From Microvirga sp052115485 (GTDB taxonomy: Bacteria; Pseudomonadota; Alphaproteobacteria; Rhizobiales; Beijerinckiaceae), in assembly GCF_052115485.1 (NCBI RefSeq), contig NZ_JBFRGU010000003.1, forward strand, positions 393,657 to 457,656: a stretch of DNA of 64,000 bases, given 5' to 3'. Numbering within the stretch: the first letter of the stretch is position 1; each line of letters begins with the position of its first letter. The notes below the pieces were generated by a model. The model searched no databases and was not told the DNA's origin. It saw nothing but the letters and a program-made list of their open reading frames with translations. Both the position numbers and the translations under genes were made by a program. Shown piece after piece: positions 1 through 8,613 of this stretch.

Positions 1-10
1 CGATGCTCAT
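1..10 (-). CDS. livF: Start of the next ABC ATPase gene (livF), cut by the window edge
   Basis: Only the first ten bases are visible: an ATG on the minus strand at 10-8 that overlaps the TGA stop of livG in an ATGA arrangement. Such coupling is typical of liv operons, where livF follows livG. The identity is inferred from operon order because no diagnostic protein sequence lies in the window. Confidence 0.4.
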
Positions 11-849
11 GCGCCGATCTCCGCTTCGATCTTTGCGACTTCCTCATCATCCACGCCCAGATAGGCGGCGATGACGCGCGGATCGTTCCTGACCTCGGTC
101 GGGGTGCCGTCGGAGATCTTGGTGCCGTAATCGAGCACCACCACATGGTCGGAAATCTGCATGACGACGGACATATCGTGCTCGATGAGCAGGATCGACG
201 TGCCGTGATCCTGACGGATCGAAAGCAGCAGATCGTTGAGCTCGAGGGACTCGCGCGGGTTAAGGCCGGCTGCGGGCTCGTCGAGGCACAAGAGCACCGG
301 ATCGGTACACATGGCGCGGGCGATTTCGAGCCGGCGCTGATCGCCATAAGGAAGATCACCCGCCGGGTCGTCGGCGCGGTCGATCAGGCGCGTTTTCTCG
401 AGCCAGTATTTCGCCCGCTCGATGGCCTGCTTTTCAGCCGCGCGATAGCCGCCGATGCCGAGCACACCGAGGAAGGTGAAGCCGGAGGCGATCATCAGTG
501 AATTGTGCTGCGCGACGAGAAGGTTCTCAAGCACGGTCATGCCCGAGAACATGCGGATGTTCTGGAAGGTACGGGCGACCTTGCCCTTCCAGTTGATGTG
601 ATGGCCGGGCAGGCGCTCCAGGAAGAGCTGCGTGCCGTCGGTCTTGCGCAGGGCCACCATGCCTTCCGTCGGCTTGTAGAAGCCGGTCAGGCAGTTGAAC
701 ACGGTGGTCTTGCCCGCACCGTTCGGGCCGATGAGAGCGGTGATGTCGCCGCGACCGACCTTGAACGAAAGGTCGTTGATGGCGACGAGGCCGCCGAAGC
801 GCATCGTCAGATGCTGGACGTCGAGGACGGGATCTTGCTGCCAGCGCAT
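7..849 (-). CDS. livG: Branched-chain amino acid ABC transporter ATP-binding protein LivG
   Basis: This 280-aa protein is the cytoplasmic ATPase that powers branched-chain amino acid (or related amide) import. Walker A GPNGAGKT is at residues 41-48, the ABC signature reads LPYGDQRR near residue 165, and Walker B is LLCLDEPAAGLNP. The C-terminal ISDGTPTEVRNDPRVIAAYLG segment is typical of LivG. The start codon overlaps the livM stop (TAATG), so translation is coupled, and the gene ends in an ATGA overlap with the next gene. The family assignment is secure, but the exact substrate cannot be read from the sequence. Confidence 0.93.
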   Translation of the reverse strand: MRWQQDPVLDVQHLTMRFGGLVAINDLSFKVGRGDITALIGPNGAGKTTVFNCLTGFYKPTEGMVALRKTDGTQLFLERLPGHHINWKGKVARTFQNIRMFSGMTVLENLLVAQHNSLMIASGFTFLGVLGIGGYRAAEKQAIERAKYWLEKTRLIDRADDPAGDLPYGDQRRLEIARAMCTDPVLLCLDEPAAGLNPRESLELNDLLLSIRQDHGTSILLIEHDMSVVMQISDHVVVLDYGTKISDGTPTEVRNDPRVIAAYLGVDDEEVAKIEAEIGA

Positions 850-2264
850 TAGCCGTGTCCTTCCTTCACGAGCGAGCCGGAGATGGCTTTTCGCTCTTTC
901 AACACAACGGAGGGCTGACGTTCAGAAATCAGGCCACGCGGACGCCACACCATCATGGCGACCATGCCCGCGCCGAAGAGCAGAAGACGATACTCGTTCG
1001 GATCGAAACTGTCGCCGAACACTGCCTTCAGGAAGGTCAGGTTGCGCAGGACCTCTGGACCACCGACGAGGACGATGGCCGCGATTGCGACACCGATCTG
1101 CGAGCCCATGCCGCCGAGCACCACGATGGCGAGGATGATCGCCGATTCGAGGAAGTTGAAGCTCTCCGGCGAGACGAAGCCCTGACGCACCGCAAAGAAC
1201 GAGCCGGCGAAACCACCGAACATGGCGCCGATGGAAAACGCCGTCAGCTTCGTATTGGTAGTGTTGATGCCGAGTGAACGGCAGGCGATCTCGTCCTCAC
1301 GCAGCGCCTCCCAAGCGCGCCCGACCGGCAGCTTGCGCAGGCGCATGGTCACGAAGTTCGTGACGAGGGCCAGCACGAGGATCAGGTAGTAGAGGAAGAT
1401 GATCCGGTGCATGGCATTGAAGTCGAGCCCGAACATCGCGGCAAATCCGTCGTCACCGGAGGTGAACGGAACGCCGAAGAAGGTCGCGCGCGGGATCGAG
1501 GAAATGCCGGCGCCGCCATTGGTGAGATCGACCCAGTTGATGAGAACCAGGCGGATGATTTCCCCGAAGGCGAGGGTCACGATGGCGAGGTAGTCGCCAC
1601 GCAGGCGCAGCACCGGGAAGCCGAGGATCATGCCCCAGAATGCCGCGAGGATGCCTGCCAGCGGCAGGCAGATCCAGAACGACAATCCGAAGGTCGTCGA
1701 AAGCAGCGCGTAGGAATACGCGCCGACCGCGTAGAACGCCACGTATCCGAGATCGAGCAGGCCCGCGAGGCCGACCACGATGTTCAAGCCCCAGCCCAGC
1801 ATCACATAGGTGAGGATCAGGATGCCGAGATCGATCCAGTAACGGGATTCGTTCAGGCTGCCCTGGATCAGGAAGATCATTGCCGGGAAGGCGAGGGCGA
1901 CCCCGAGGAAGAGGGGGATCGCGAATTTCGACACCTTCTGGCCTGCATCCGGCTCGGCGTGAACCGCCTCTGTCGCCTGATGGGGATCGGGTAGGGCCTG
2001 ACGGGCCGCCCGCGTCGCCAGAAAGGCGTGCATCAGGAGGCGCAGCACGAAAATGCCGACGCAGATGATCGCCACAAATCCCCAGCGGGATCTGAGAAAG
2101 AGGTCCGCTCCGTTTTGCTCTGTCTTGTAGGACAGGATCGGGATCGAGAGGCCGAGCGCGATGGCGGCTGTCACCGCGCTGTCTTTGAGGGCTGCCGCAA
2201 GGTTGAAGCGGCTCGGGACCGTCGTGTCCTGAGCTGACGTGGTGGTAATGGAAGGAGCGTTCAT
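849..2264 (-). CDS. livM: Branched-chain amino acid ABC transporter permease LivM
   Basis: This 471-aa inner-membrane permease has many hydrophobic helices. The LivM hallmark GLAGLLDLGYVAFYAVGAY lies near residue 165, and the coupling motif (GRAWEALREDEIACRSLGIN) and EAA-like loop are also visible. It is longer than basic LivM proteins (about 320-420 aa) because of an N-terminal part with extra hydrophobic segments and a charged linker, as in LivM proteins with an added N-terminal membrane domain. It is 11 bp downstream of livH and overlaps livG, which fits a single livHMG operon. It partners with LivH to form the transmembrane channel. Confidence 0.92.
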   Translation of the reverse strand: MNAPSITTTSAQDTTVPSRFNLAAALKDSAVTAAIALGLSIPILSYKTEQNGADLFLRSRWGFVAIICVGIFVLRLLMHAFLATRAARQALPDPHQATEAVHAEPDAGQKVSKFAIPLFLGVALAFPAMIFLIQGSLNESRYWIDLGILILTYVMLGWGLNIVVGLAGLLDLGYVAFYAVGAYSYALLSTTFGLSFWICLPLAGILAAFWGMILGFPVLRLRGDYLAIVTLAFGEIIRLVLINWVDLTNGGAGISSIPRATFFGVPFTSGDDGFAAMFGLDFNAMHRIIFLYYLILVLALVTNFVTMRLRKLPVGRAWEALREDEIACRSLGINTTNTKLTAFSIGAMFGGFAGSFFAVRQGFVSPESFNFLESAIILAIVVLGGMGSQIGVAIAAIVLVGGPEVLRNLTFLKAVFGDSFDPNEYRLLLFGAGMVAMMVWRPRGLISERQPSVVLKERKAISGSLVKEGHG

Positions 2265-2275
2265 GGTGGGGCTCC

Positions 2276-3196
2276 TCAGACTTTTTCGACTTCTGGCCGT
2301 CCGAGGATACCGGAGGGCATGAAGATCAGGACGATGGCGAGGATCGAGAACGCGGCCACGTCCTTGTACTCGATGGAAAAGTAGGCGGACCAGAAGGTCT
2401 CGATGAGGCCGATGATCAAGCCGCCGAGAACCGCTCCGGGCAGGGAGCCGATACCGCCGAGCACGGCCGCCGTGAAGGCTTTCACGCCGGGAACGAACCC
2501 GTCAGCGAAGCTCACCACGCCGTAATAGAGGAGGTAGAGCGTACCGGCGACCGCTGCGAGCGATGCACCGATCACGAAGGTCAGCGAAATGGTTTTGTCC
2601 ACGTCGATGCCGAGGAGTGCGGCCATCTTGCGGTCCTGCTCGCAGGCGCGCTGAGCGCGGCCGAGTGACGTTTTTTGGACCAAATACCAGAAAATCGTCA
2701 GCAGCACCGCCGTGGTGAGCATGATGATGATCTGCTTGTAGGACAAAGCCACCGTGTACCCGGCCTCGCTCTGGTAGAGGACGATCACTTCACGGACCAT
2801 GGGAGCGGTCGGCTTGTTGCGCGCGCCTTGGGCAACCTGCACGAAATTCGACAGGAAAATCGAGACGCCGATGGCCGAGATCAGCGGCGCGAGGCGGAAG
2901 GAGCCGCGCAGGGGGCGATAGGCGATCCGCTCGATGGCCCATCCCCACAGGGAGGTCAGTATCATCGAGAGTACCAGCACGATCAGCAGCGCCACGACGA
3001 TCGATGAAATGCCGAGCCAGGTGGTGAGGATCAGAAAGAAAATCAGCGAGATGAACGCGCTGAGCATGAAAACGTCGCCGTGGGCGAAGTTGACCATGCC
3101 GATGATGCCGAACACCATCGTATAGCCGATGGCGATGAGGCCGTAGATCGACCCCAGCGTCAGCCCATTGATGAGCTGCTGCAAAAAGATATCCAT
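2276..3196 (-). CDS. livH: Branched-chain amino acid ABC transporter permease LivH
   Basis: This 306-aa integral membrane permease begins with the characteristic LivH N-terminus (LINGLTLGSIYGLIAIGYTM, then GMVNFAHGD). The coupling helix region GRAQRACEQDRKMAALLGID and the late motif FVPGVKAFTAAVLGGIGSLPGA are both typical. It is the first gene of the visible operon. No substrate-binding protein gene lies next to it, so the binding protein is probably encoded elsewhere. The 270 bp between this gene and the divergent flavin reductase gene should hold the operon promoter; I could not fix its -35 and -10 elements with confidence. Confidence 0.93.
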   Translation of the reverse strand: MDIFLQQLINGLTLGSIYGLIAIGYTMVFGIIGMVNFAHGDVFMLSAFISLIFFLILTTWLGISSIVVALLIVLVLSMILTSLWGWAIERIAYRPLRGSFRLAPLISAIGVSIFLSNFVQVAQGARNKPTAPMVREVIVLYQSEAGYTVALSYKQIIIMLTTAVLLTIFWYLVQKTSLGRAQRACEQDRKMAALLGIDVDKTISLTFVIGASLAAVAGTLYLLYYGVVSFADGFVPGVKAFTAAVLGGIGSLPGAVLGGLIIGLIETFWSAYFSIEYKDVAAFSILAIVLIFMPSGILGRPEVEKV

Positions 3197-3465
3197 GTCC
3201 TACCCTTGCCCCCTCTGGATGGGGTCTTTGTTGGGAACGCCGCAGCAAAGCACGATGCAAGACCGAGGCCAAGCCGAACGTTTCGTTCGTCGTCTGTAAC
3301 AAGAGGCCCCCGGGCCGACAATGACGCCTAAAGGAGGGGGGAGGAGAGCTAACAATATTATTTCATAACAAATTTTGCCTGCCTTTCCAAACCCTCTTCG
3401 GCAGACCATATGCCCGGCATGGTCTTGCGCTCGCTCCAAAAGGGTGGGAGAGGCTTTCTTAGGTC

Positions 3466-3993
3466 ATGATGTTGAAAGTGCCGCCGCCCTCCCTCGATTC
3501 CGCTCTTGATACCGAACTCGATCCTGCGCTTTTTCGGGAAGGCATGAGTCGGGTCGCGGGGGCCGTTCACGTGGTGACGACGGATGGTCCGGCGGGACCG
3601 GCGGGCTTTACGGCGACCGCGGTCACTCCGGTCACCGATACACCGCCATCGCTTCTGGTCTGCGTCAATTCGTCTGGGCGTTCCATCAAGACCCTGCTCC
3701 AGAACGGCGTGTTTTGCGTCAGCACACTGGGAGCCGATGACGAGCTGGTTGCCGAAACCTTCGCGGGTCGTCGGGATCTCAACGGGCCGGATCGCTTCAC
3801 CGTCGGGACCTGGGATCGCTCCAAGGCAGACCAGCCTCGTCTCAAGACCAACCTCGTCGCCTTCGATTGCAAGGTGTCGGATGCGCGACTCGTTGCGACC
3901 CATCACGTCATTATCGGTGAGATCATCGCGGTGACGCTGGGTGAACGCCGATCCCCTCTCATTTATCAGGGCCGTTCCTACCACCGCCTTTGA
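3466..3993 (+). CDS. Flavin reductase-like FMN-binding protein
   Basis: This 175-aa protein belongs to the flavin reductase (RutF/HpaC-like) split-barrel family. Visible family features are FREGMSRVAGAVHVVTTDG at the start of the domain, GFTATAVTPVTDTPPSLLVCVN, then the FCVSTLGADDELVAETFAG segment and a closing PLIYQGRSYHRL. Such enzymes reduce FMN or FAD with NAD(P)H, often to feed a partner monooxygenase, but no partner is adjacent. ATG codons at 3466 and 3469 are both possible starts. The gene overlaps the convergent formyltransferase gene by 16 bp. Confidence 0.88.
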   Translation: MMLKVPPPSLDSALDTELDPALFREGMSRVAGAVHVVTTDGPAGPAGFTATAVTPVTDTPPSLLVCVNSSGRSIKTLLQNGVFCVSTLGADDELVAETFAGRRDLNGPDRFTVGTWDRSKADQPRLKTNLVAFDCKVSDARLVATHHVIIGEIIAVTLGERRSPLIYQGRSYHRL

Positions 3994-4850
3994 CTGGCTG
4001 CGCGAAGTTCCTTCCGAACCGGCTTTGCCTCGGTGCTCCATCCCGACAATTGAATGAAGCCGTCACCGACGGCCACCACGATATGATTGCGATGTCTGTG
4101 GACGATGGTTCCGGGGCGGTATTCATGCCGCTCAGTCCAACCATTGGCGGCCCAGACATGAAGGTGCCTCGAATCGATCTGGGCTATCACCTCGATGGAG
4201 CCAAAGGCGCGAACGGTTCTCAGGATGTGGTCAACGTTGCGCGTCCAATCGAGTGTGCGTTCGCGCTGCGTGGCACGAGGCCAATAGCTCCCTTGGCCCT
4301 GGGGGCTGGCTTGCGCCCATAGACCGGGAAGATCGTCGGCCAGTGTGTGAGCTACTCGTTTCGCGGCCATCTGGCATTTCGTGAGGAGCGTATCGTGAGT
4401 GTCGCTCCGCGTGAGAGCGAAACGATCCTGGGCGATGATGGGGCCCGTGTCGAAGGACGGCGCGAGGGCATGGGCGGTCACGCCCCATTCCGGGAACTCG
4501 TCGAGAACCGCGCGGAAGAGCGGATAGGGGCCTCGGCCCTCGGGTAAAGGCGAAGGGTGAAAATTGACGGCGTAAGGGATGCGGGCTTCCCAGCCTGTGA
4601 TGAGCCACGGATAGCCCGCGACGATAAGGGCCTCGCAGCCTCTCTCCTGCAATTGCATGAGATCCGAGGGCTGAATCCGGGACATCTGAACCGGCACATT
4701 CAGAGAATGTGCCTTTGCAACAGTCACATCGTTGAAATCGTAGACTTCGTCGCAAGGGCGGCTGAAGAGTTTCAACGGTTTCCAACCCCGATCCAGCAGG
4801 GTCTGAAAAACGTCTCCGAGAAAATCGATGCCGACGAAGGCGAAGCGCAT
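3978..4850 (-). CDS. Formyltransferase-family protein (Fmt-like)
   Basis: This 290-aa protein resembles the formyl transferase fold of methionyl-tRNA formyltransferase and GART. It has an N-terminal Rossmann-like part (MRFAFVGIDFLGDVFQTLL), then the catalytic stretch NFHPSPLPEGRGPYPLFRAV with the Asn-His pair, and the catalytic Asp in FDTGPII. A C-terminal Fmt-like domain (PGTIVHR...IVVAVGDGFIQL) follows. The substrate is unclear: it lacks the def-fmt neighbourhood of the true fmt gene, so it is probably a paralogue acting on a sugar or other amine. It ends 16 bp inside the convergent flavin reductase gene. Confidence 0.8.
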   Translation of the reverse strand: MRFAFVGIDFLGDVFQTLLDRGWKPLKLFSRPCDEVYDFNDVTVAKAHSLNVPVQMSRIQPSDLMQLQERGCEALIVAGYPWLITGWEARIPYAVNFHPSPLPEGRGPYPLFRAVLDEFPEWGVTAHALAPSFDTGPIIAQDRFALTRSDTHDTLLTKCQMAAKRVAHTLADDLPGLWAQASPQGQGSYWPRATQRERTLDWTRNVDHILRTVRAFGSIEVIAQIDSRHLHVWAANGWTERHEYRPGTIVHRHRNHIVVAVGDGFIQLSGWSTEAKPVRKELRAASQRRW

Positions 4851-4881
4851 GTCCTGATTGAGGCTCCTAGAGTTTGATGCC

Positions 4882-4930
4882 GCATGATCCGGGCGAACAA
4901 CCGGTTTCCACTTGTTCTGATCATGCTCTA
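4882..4930 (+). repeat. Dispersed palindromic repeat, copy 1
   Basis: This copy begins GCATGATCCGGGCGAACAA and ends TTGTTCTGATCATGCTCTA, so the ends form an imperfect hairpin around CCGGTTTCCAC. Near-identical copies lie at 12788-12838, 37219-37266, 37835-37873, 40311-40359 and 55756-55804. It fills the gap between the formyltransferase start and the patatin lipoprotein end. The preceding TAGAGTTTGAT may be a decayed remnant of the extra hairpin seen at 55702-55740. Confidence 0.85.
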
Positions 4931-4972
4931 AGGCCGAGCTAAGCGCTCCATGCGCCGCCCATTCAACTGAAT

Positions 4973-6427
4973 TCAGGGCGAGTGTTGGCCGTCAACGAGC
5001 GCGACGTTTCGCTCTGATCTGCCAGCCTTGCCGATGAATGAGCGGAACGTCGCGTTGTTCCGCAGCGCGGCCTCACCGCTGCCGATCACCATCTCGAGCG
5101 TTGGAGGATCGAGCTTGAACCGTGTCGGCACGTTGTCCAGCCGCTCCTTCATTTCGGGACCTGTGTCCTCGAACGAGACGCGTCCGATGGTGAAGACCAC
5201 GTCGCCGCAATTCCAGCCTTTGAGGGTGCCGCGCAAGCGCACGACCTCGTCGGTCGAGAGAGAGCAGCGCCAGCGGCGCATATCGTTCTGCCAAGTCTCC
5301 ATCATGGACTTGAAGTAGTCGTATCCCTTGTAAACGCCGGAATCGATGGCCGCGTCCGTCACGATACCCGCCAGATCGATGCCTGATGGCGAAGCCAGGT
5401 TTTTCGGCCAGTCACCGCCCGGGCCACGACCCGCATCGACCACGAGGAACAGCATGCGGTTGACGCGAACGCCCTGTTCGTCCGTCATCGGTACATAGGG
5501 TCGGTCGCGGTTGGTGCGCGCGATGGCGAGCGAGTGAATACCGAAATTGTCGGTCAGACCGCCGTCGAGAAGTTTGGCATAGCGAAAACGCTCGGGGTCT
5601 TTCCGGAACCGCGTAAGAGCGGCGGCGCTGGCGCGCAGGGTCGCGGGCGCGGTCGAATCCGAGAGGCTGCGCTGCATCCATTTCGGAATGTGGCCGCCGC
5701 AGGATGCGCCGTAATTCTCCACGTTGATGGGAACGAATACGCCGGGTACTGCCGCTGACGCCGCGACCGCCTCGGACAGGCGAACCTTGCTCAGGTCGCT
5801 GCACAGAGCGCTGAAGGTGATCGGGTCGAAGACGAAGGGAACGCGGTTGTAGATGTCGGACGCGGTGATCCAGACCAGGGGGCGACCACGCGCGAAAAGA
5901 TCGGCATAGGTCGCACCGGAGAAAAGATTGTCGTCGAGCCAGCGTGGGAATTTCGAGCGATCGTTGACGCCGCCCTCGCCGACGATCTTCAGCACATTGG
6001 TGATGGAAACGTCGGTGTCGAAGCCTTGCTCGGCATTGCTTTCGAGGAACCGGCTACGGAAATCCGGCAGGCCGTCGCGGCCCGTAAGCCCAAAATAAGC
6101 CGCCGTGACTGACCCGCCCGAGACGCCCGAAATCAGGCCGATCATGTCGGTGATGCGGCTCTGCCTGCCGCCGTTCGGAAGCTGGTAACGGTCGAGCTCT
6201 TTCAGAACGCCGTAGGAAAAGGCGGAAGCCCGCATGCCGCCGCCCGAAAAGGCGACCCCGACAAAGGTCGTTCCGAACTGATCGGGACCGAGCGGCCAAT
6301 TGTCCTGGTCGGACACCTTATCGAGGGGGCCGTTGATCGGATCGTTGAGCACAGAGCCCGAGCAGGCGGCGACCGTCAGAGCGAAAGCGCAGGCAAAAGC
6401 CCATCGTTTGATCACGCTCCGACCCAT
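4973..6427 (-). CDS. Patatin-like phospholipase, predicted lipoprotein
   Basis: This 484-aa protein has an N-terminal signal ending in the lipobox VAAC with Cys22, so it is predicted to be lipid-anchored in the envelope. The patatin catalytic elements are the oxyanion loop FSGGGMRASAFSYG, the nucleophile elbow GVSGGS, and the DGG motif in LLDGGLTDNFG carrying the catalytic Asp. These support a Ser-Asp lipid acyl hydrolase. The length and extra C-terminal region resemble envelope patatins of Rhizobiales. The gene stands alone on the minus strand with repeat copy 1 just downstream. The physiological substrate is unknown. Confidence 0.88.
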   Translation of the reverse strand: MGRSVIKRWAFACAFALTVAACSGSVLNDPINGPLDKVSDQDNWPLGPDQFGTTFVGVAFSGGGMRASAFSYGVLKELDRYQLPNGGRQSRITDMIGLISGVSGGSVTAAYFGLTGRDGLPDFRSRFLESNAEQGFDTDVSITNVLKIVGEGGVNDRSKFPRWLDDNLFSGATYADLFARGRPLVWITASDIYNRVPFVFDPITFSALCSDLSKVRLSEAVAASAAVPGVFVPINVENYGASCGGHIPKWMQRSLSDSTAPATLRASAAALTRFRKDPERFRYAKLLDGGLTDNFGIHSLAIARTNRDRPYVPMTDEQGVRVNRMLFLVVDAGRGPGGDWPKNLASPSGIDLAGIVTDAAIDSGVYKGYDYFKSMMETWQNDMRRWRCSLSTDEVVRLRGTLKGWNCGDVVFTIGRVSFEDTGPEMKERLDNVPTRFKLDPPTLEMVIGSGEAALRNNATFRSFIGKAGRSERNVALVDGQHSP

Positions 6428-6559
6428 GTTCAGCCCGCTCCTACAGTCGAGCTTGGAATACGATGAAGCCGCCGAAGTCTCAAGAGAGGCCGGAACTCCA
6501 ACGCAAGCGCGACGATTGAATCATGGACGGTGTTCGTCGAGCCCGTTTGGAGAGAAAGC

Positions 6560-6829
6560 ATGGTGTCACAAGACTTTATGCGTCAACTAGAAGGCTATGG
6601 ATTGACCACGGCCAAGATCCTGTATCGCATGCCCGACCATCCCCGGTTGCTGCAGACCTATATCTGGCAGGATTATGATCTTGCCCCGCGCTTTCCTGTG
6701 CTCCGCCGCTTCCTGGGTTTCTGGAAACGGGAACTTGAAGGGCCGCTCCATTCCGTGACGGTGGCGCATTCCAGGTTGGTCGGCCCGACGGAAATCAGGA
6801 CCATCGAGGAGGAACTGACATTCCATTGA
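6560..6829 (+). CDS. usg: Usg-family protein of unknown function
   Basis: This 89-aa protein matches the Usg family, small alphaproteobacterial proteins first noted near tryptophan genes. Characteristic segments are GYGLTTAKILYRMPDHP, LQTYIWQDYDLAP and FLGFWKRELEGPLHSV. I chose the ATG at 6560 because it gives the usual family length and follows AGAGAAAG; an upstream in-frame start at 6530 adds ten unlikely residues. Its biochemical role is not established. No trp genes are adjacent here. Confidence 0.8.
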   Translation: MVSQDFMRQLEGYGLTTAKILYRMPDHPRLLQTYIWQDYDLAPRFPVLRRFLGFWKRELEGPLHSVTVAHSRLVGPTEIRTIEEELTFH

Positions 6830-6915
6830 AGGCCGCAGACAGAACTTGAACTTGGCCAGCGCCCTCATCTCGGATAGAGAAGGCACTCCTAGCGTCAGCA
6901 AATCCCCAAGGCTCC

Positions 6916-7515
6916 TTGTTCCTTAACGCGCGCACCTCCGAGATTCTGGCCGAGCTTGCCGCTCAGCCGACTGAGCGCGTGAGCGTCTCGGATATCATGT
7001 CGGTGTTGCGGGATCGGGCCTTCGCGCTTCTCGTCGTCCTGCTCGGGTTGCCCAATTGCCTTCCCATGCCGCCGCCGATCCCGCTCATTTGCGGCTTGTT
7101 GCTAGCGCTGGTGGCGCTTCAAATTATTTTCGGACGATCCACGCCGTGGCTCCCTCAAAGCCTGCTCAACCGCTCCATCGCTCGGACAGATGTGGAGCGC
7201 GCGGTTGCGCGGGCCCTGCCGATTTTCAGGAAGCTGGAGCGCTTTTGCCGCCCGCGGATGACTTTCCTCGAAGAAACTCCGCTGGCGATGCGCCTGATGG
7301 GTCTGATCCTGTTCGTGATGGCGCTCGGCCTTCTCTTCGCACCGCCCTTCATCGGCCAAATCCCGCTGGGCCTCGCCGTGTGCCTGATCGGCCTCGGACT
7401 CGTGGAGCGTGACGGCTTCGTGGTTATTGGCGGATTGGTGATCGGCCTGTTCGGCCTGACGCTCAGCCTGGGCTTCGTCTACGCGATCCTGTCGGGGCTG
7501 GAGAGCGTGTTTTAG
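6916..7515 (+). CDS. ExoD-family exopolysaccharide synthesis membrane protein
   Basis: This 199-aa integral membrane protein is of the ExoD family, linked in rhizobia to exopolysaccharide production. The family signature is the N-terminal VSVSDIMSVLRDRAFALLVVLLGLPNCLPMPPPIP and the later EETPLAMRLMGLILFVMALGLL, with several hydrophobic helices to the C-terminus. Upstream in frame there is no ATG before a stop, so TTG at 6916 is the most likely start, with an internal start as the alternative. Mechanism is unknown. The gene follows usg by 86 bp on the same strand. Confidence 0.85.
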   Translation: MFLNARTSEILAELAAQPTERVSVSDIMSVLRDRAFALLVVLLGLPNCLPMPPPIPLICGLLLALVALQIIFGRSTPWLPQSLLNRSIARTDVERAVARALPIFRKLERFCRPRMTFLEETPLAMRLMGLILFVMALGLLFAPPFIGQIPLGLAVCLIGLGLVERDGFVVIGGLVIGLFGLTLSLGFVYAILSGLESVF

Positions 7516-7565
7516 AGCCGAAAGGCGTTGGACGACGCGATCGCAAAGGCCCGCGCGGGATTGGC

Positions 7566-7880
7566 TCAATATCTGACTTCTAATGCCAGGCGCCGCTCGC
7601 GCCTCTCTAGACCGTCGCACAAGCATAGCGTTACGCTTGTTACCGCGGGCAAAGGGAACAGTGCCAAACTCCGTTCGGCCGGCATCCGGAGAAGCGACAG
7701 CGCGGCGTTTCGGTCAAACCCGCAGCCCGATACGCCATCGAAAGCGGTACAGGCGGGACCGAACCTGACTTCATCGAGAAATGACGACGCACGCTTGGCC
7801 GGCAGATCGGCCGCCATCGCCATGCCGATCATCGCAAGTGATGCAAATAGGCCCGAAATAGTTCGCCGCTTTGAATGCAT
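7566..7880 (-). CDS. Small secreted protein, possibly a decayed outer-membrane gene
   Basis: The 104-aa reading frame has a convincing signal peptide (basic MHSKRR, hydrophobic core, cleavage at AMA-ADLPAKR). The mature start ADLPAKRASSFLDEVRFG resembles alphaproteobacterial outer-membrane proteins such as lipid A deacylase-like proteins. After about residue 40 the resemblance ends and the sequence is Cys-containing and low in recognisable pattern. It may be a short secreted protein or the 5' end of a broken larger gene. Confidence that it is expressed is moderate. Confidence 0.45.
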   Translation of the reverse strand: MHSKRRTISGLFASLAMIGMAMAADLPAKRASSFLDEVRFGPACTAFDGVSGCGFDRNAALSLLRMPAERSLALFPLPAVTSVTLCLCDGLERRERRLALEVRY

Positions 7881-7923
7881 CCGTGAAACATAGTTCGGGG
7901 CCGTACATGAGGCAACGGCCCTC

Positions 7924-8613
7924 TCAAATCAGCCGCAATCCCTTCAAACTCGCATGCCCCTCGCGCCCGACGATGATGTGGTCGTGGACGGCAATTCCGA
8001 GGGGCTTCGCCACATCGATGATTTCGCGCGTCATCTTGATGTCGGCGGGGGAGGGTGTCGGGTCGCCTGATGGATGATTGTGGACCAAAATCAGGGCCGA
8101 TGCCGAGAGTTCGAGCGCGCGCTTGACCACCTCGCGCGGATAGACCGGCGTATGGTCCACGGTGCCGGATTGCTGCACCTCGTCGGCGATGAGCGCGTTG
8201 CGCTTGTCGAGGAAGAGCAGGCGGAACTGCTCCTTGTCCATGAAGGCCATGGCCGTGCGGCAATAATCGAGCACGGATGTCCAGGAGGACAGGACCGGAC
8301 GCTTGGAAACCTCGCCTTTGGCGAGGCGCCGGGCGGCGGCTTCGATGACCTTGAGATCGGTCACGATGCTTTCGCCGATGCCGTCGACTTCGAGAAGGCG
8401 GGCAGGGGGAGCGGCCAGCACTTCGGCGAAGGTGCCGAAGCGCTTGAGGAGATCCTTCGCAATCGGCTTCACATCCCGGCGGGGAATGGAGCGGAAGAGG
8501 ACGAGTTCCAGTAGTTCGTAATCGGGCAGCGCGTCGCCTCCCGCTTCCAAGAAGCGAGCGCGCAAGCGGTCCCGATGGCCATGATAATGCGGCGTTTCGT
8601 CCTGATCGCTCAT
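7924..8613 (-). CDS. radC: RadC-family JAB-domain protein
   Basis: This 229-aa protein has an N-terminal helix-hairpin-helix region (LPDYELLELVLF... LLEVDGIGESIVTDLK) and a C-terminal MPN+/JAB domain with the metal motif HNHPSGDPTPSPAD. This is the full RadC architecture. The name suggests DNA repair, but that role has been questioned and the activity remains uncertain. Its ATG overlaps the map stop by 4 bp (ATGA), so the two are probably co-transcribed as map-radC, an order common in Rhizobiales. Confidence 0.92.
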   Translation of the reverse strand: MSDQDETPHYHGHRDRLRARFLEAGGDALPDYELLELVLFRSIPRRDVKPIAKDLLKRFGTFAEVLAAPPARLLEVDGIGESIVTDLKVIEAAARRLAKGEVSKRPVLSSWTSVLDYCRTAMAFMDKEQFRLLFLDKRNALIADEVQQSGTVDHTPVYPREVVKRALELSASALILVHNHPSGDPTPSPADIKMTREIIDVAKPLGIAVHDHIIVGREGHASLKGLRLI

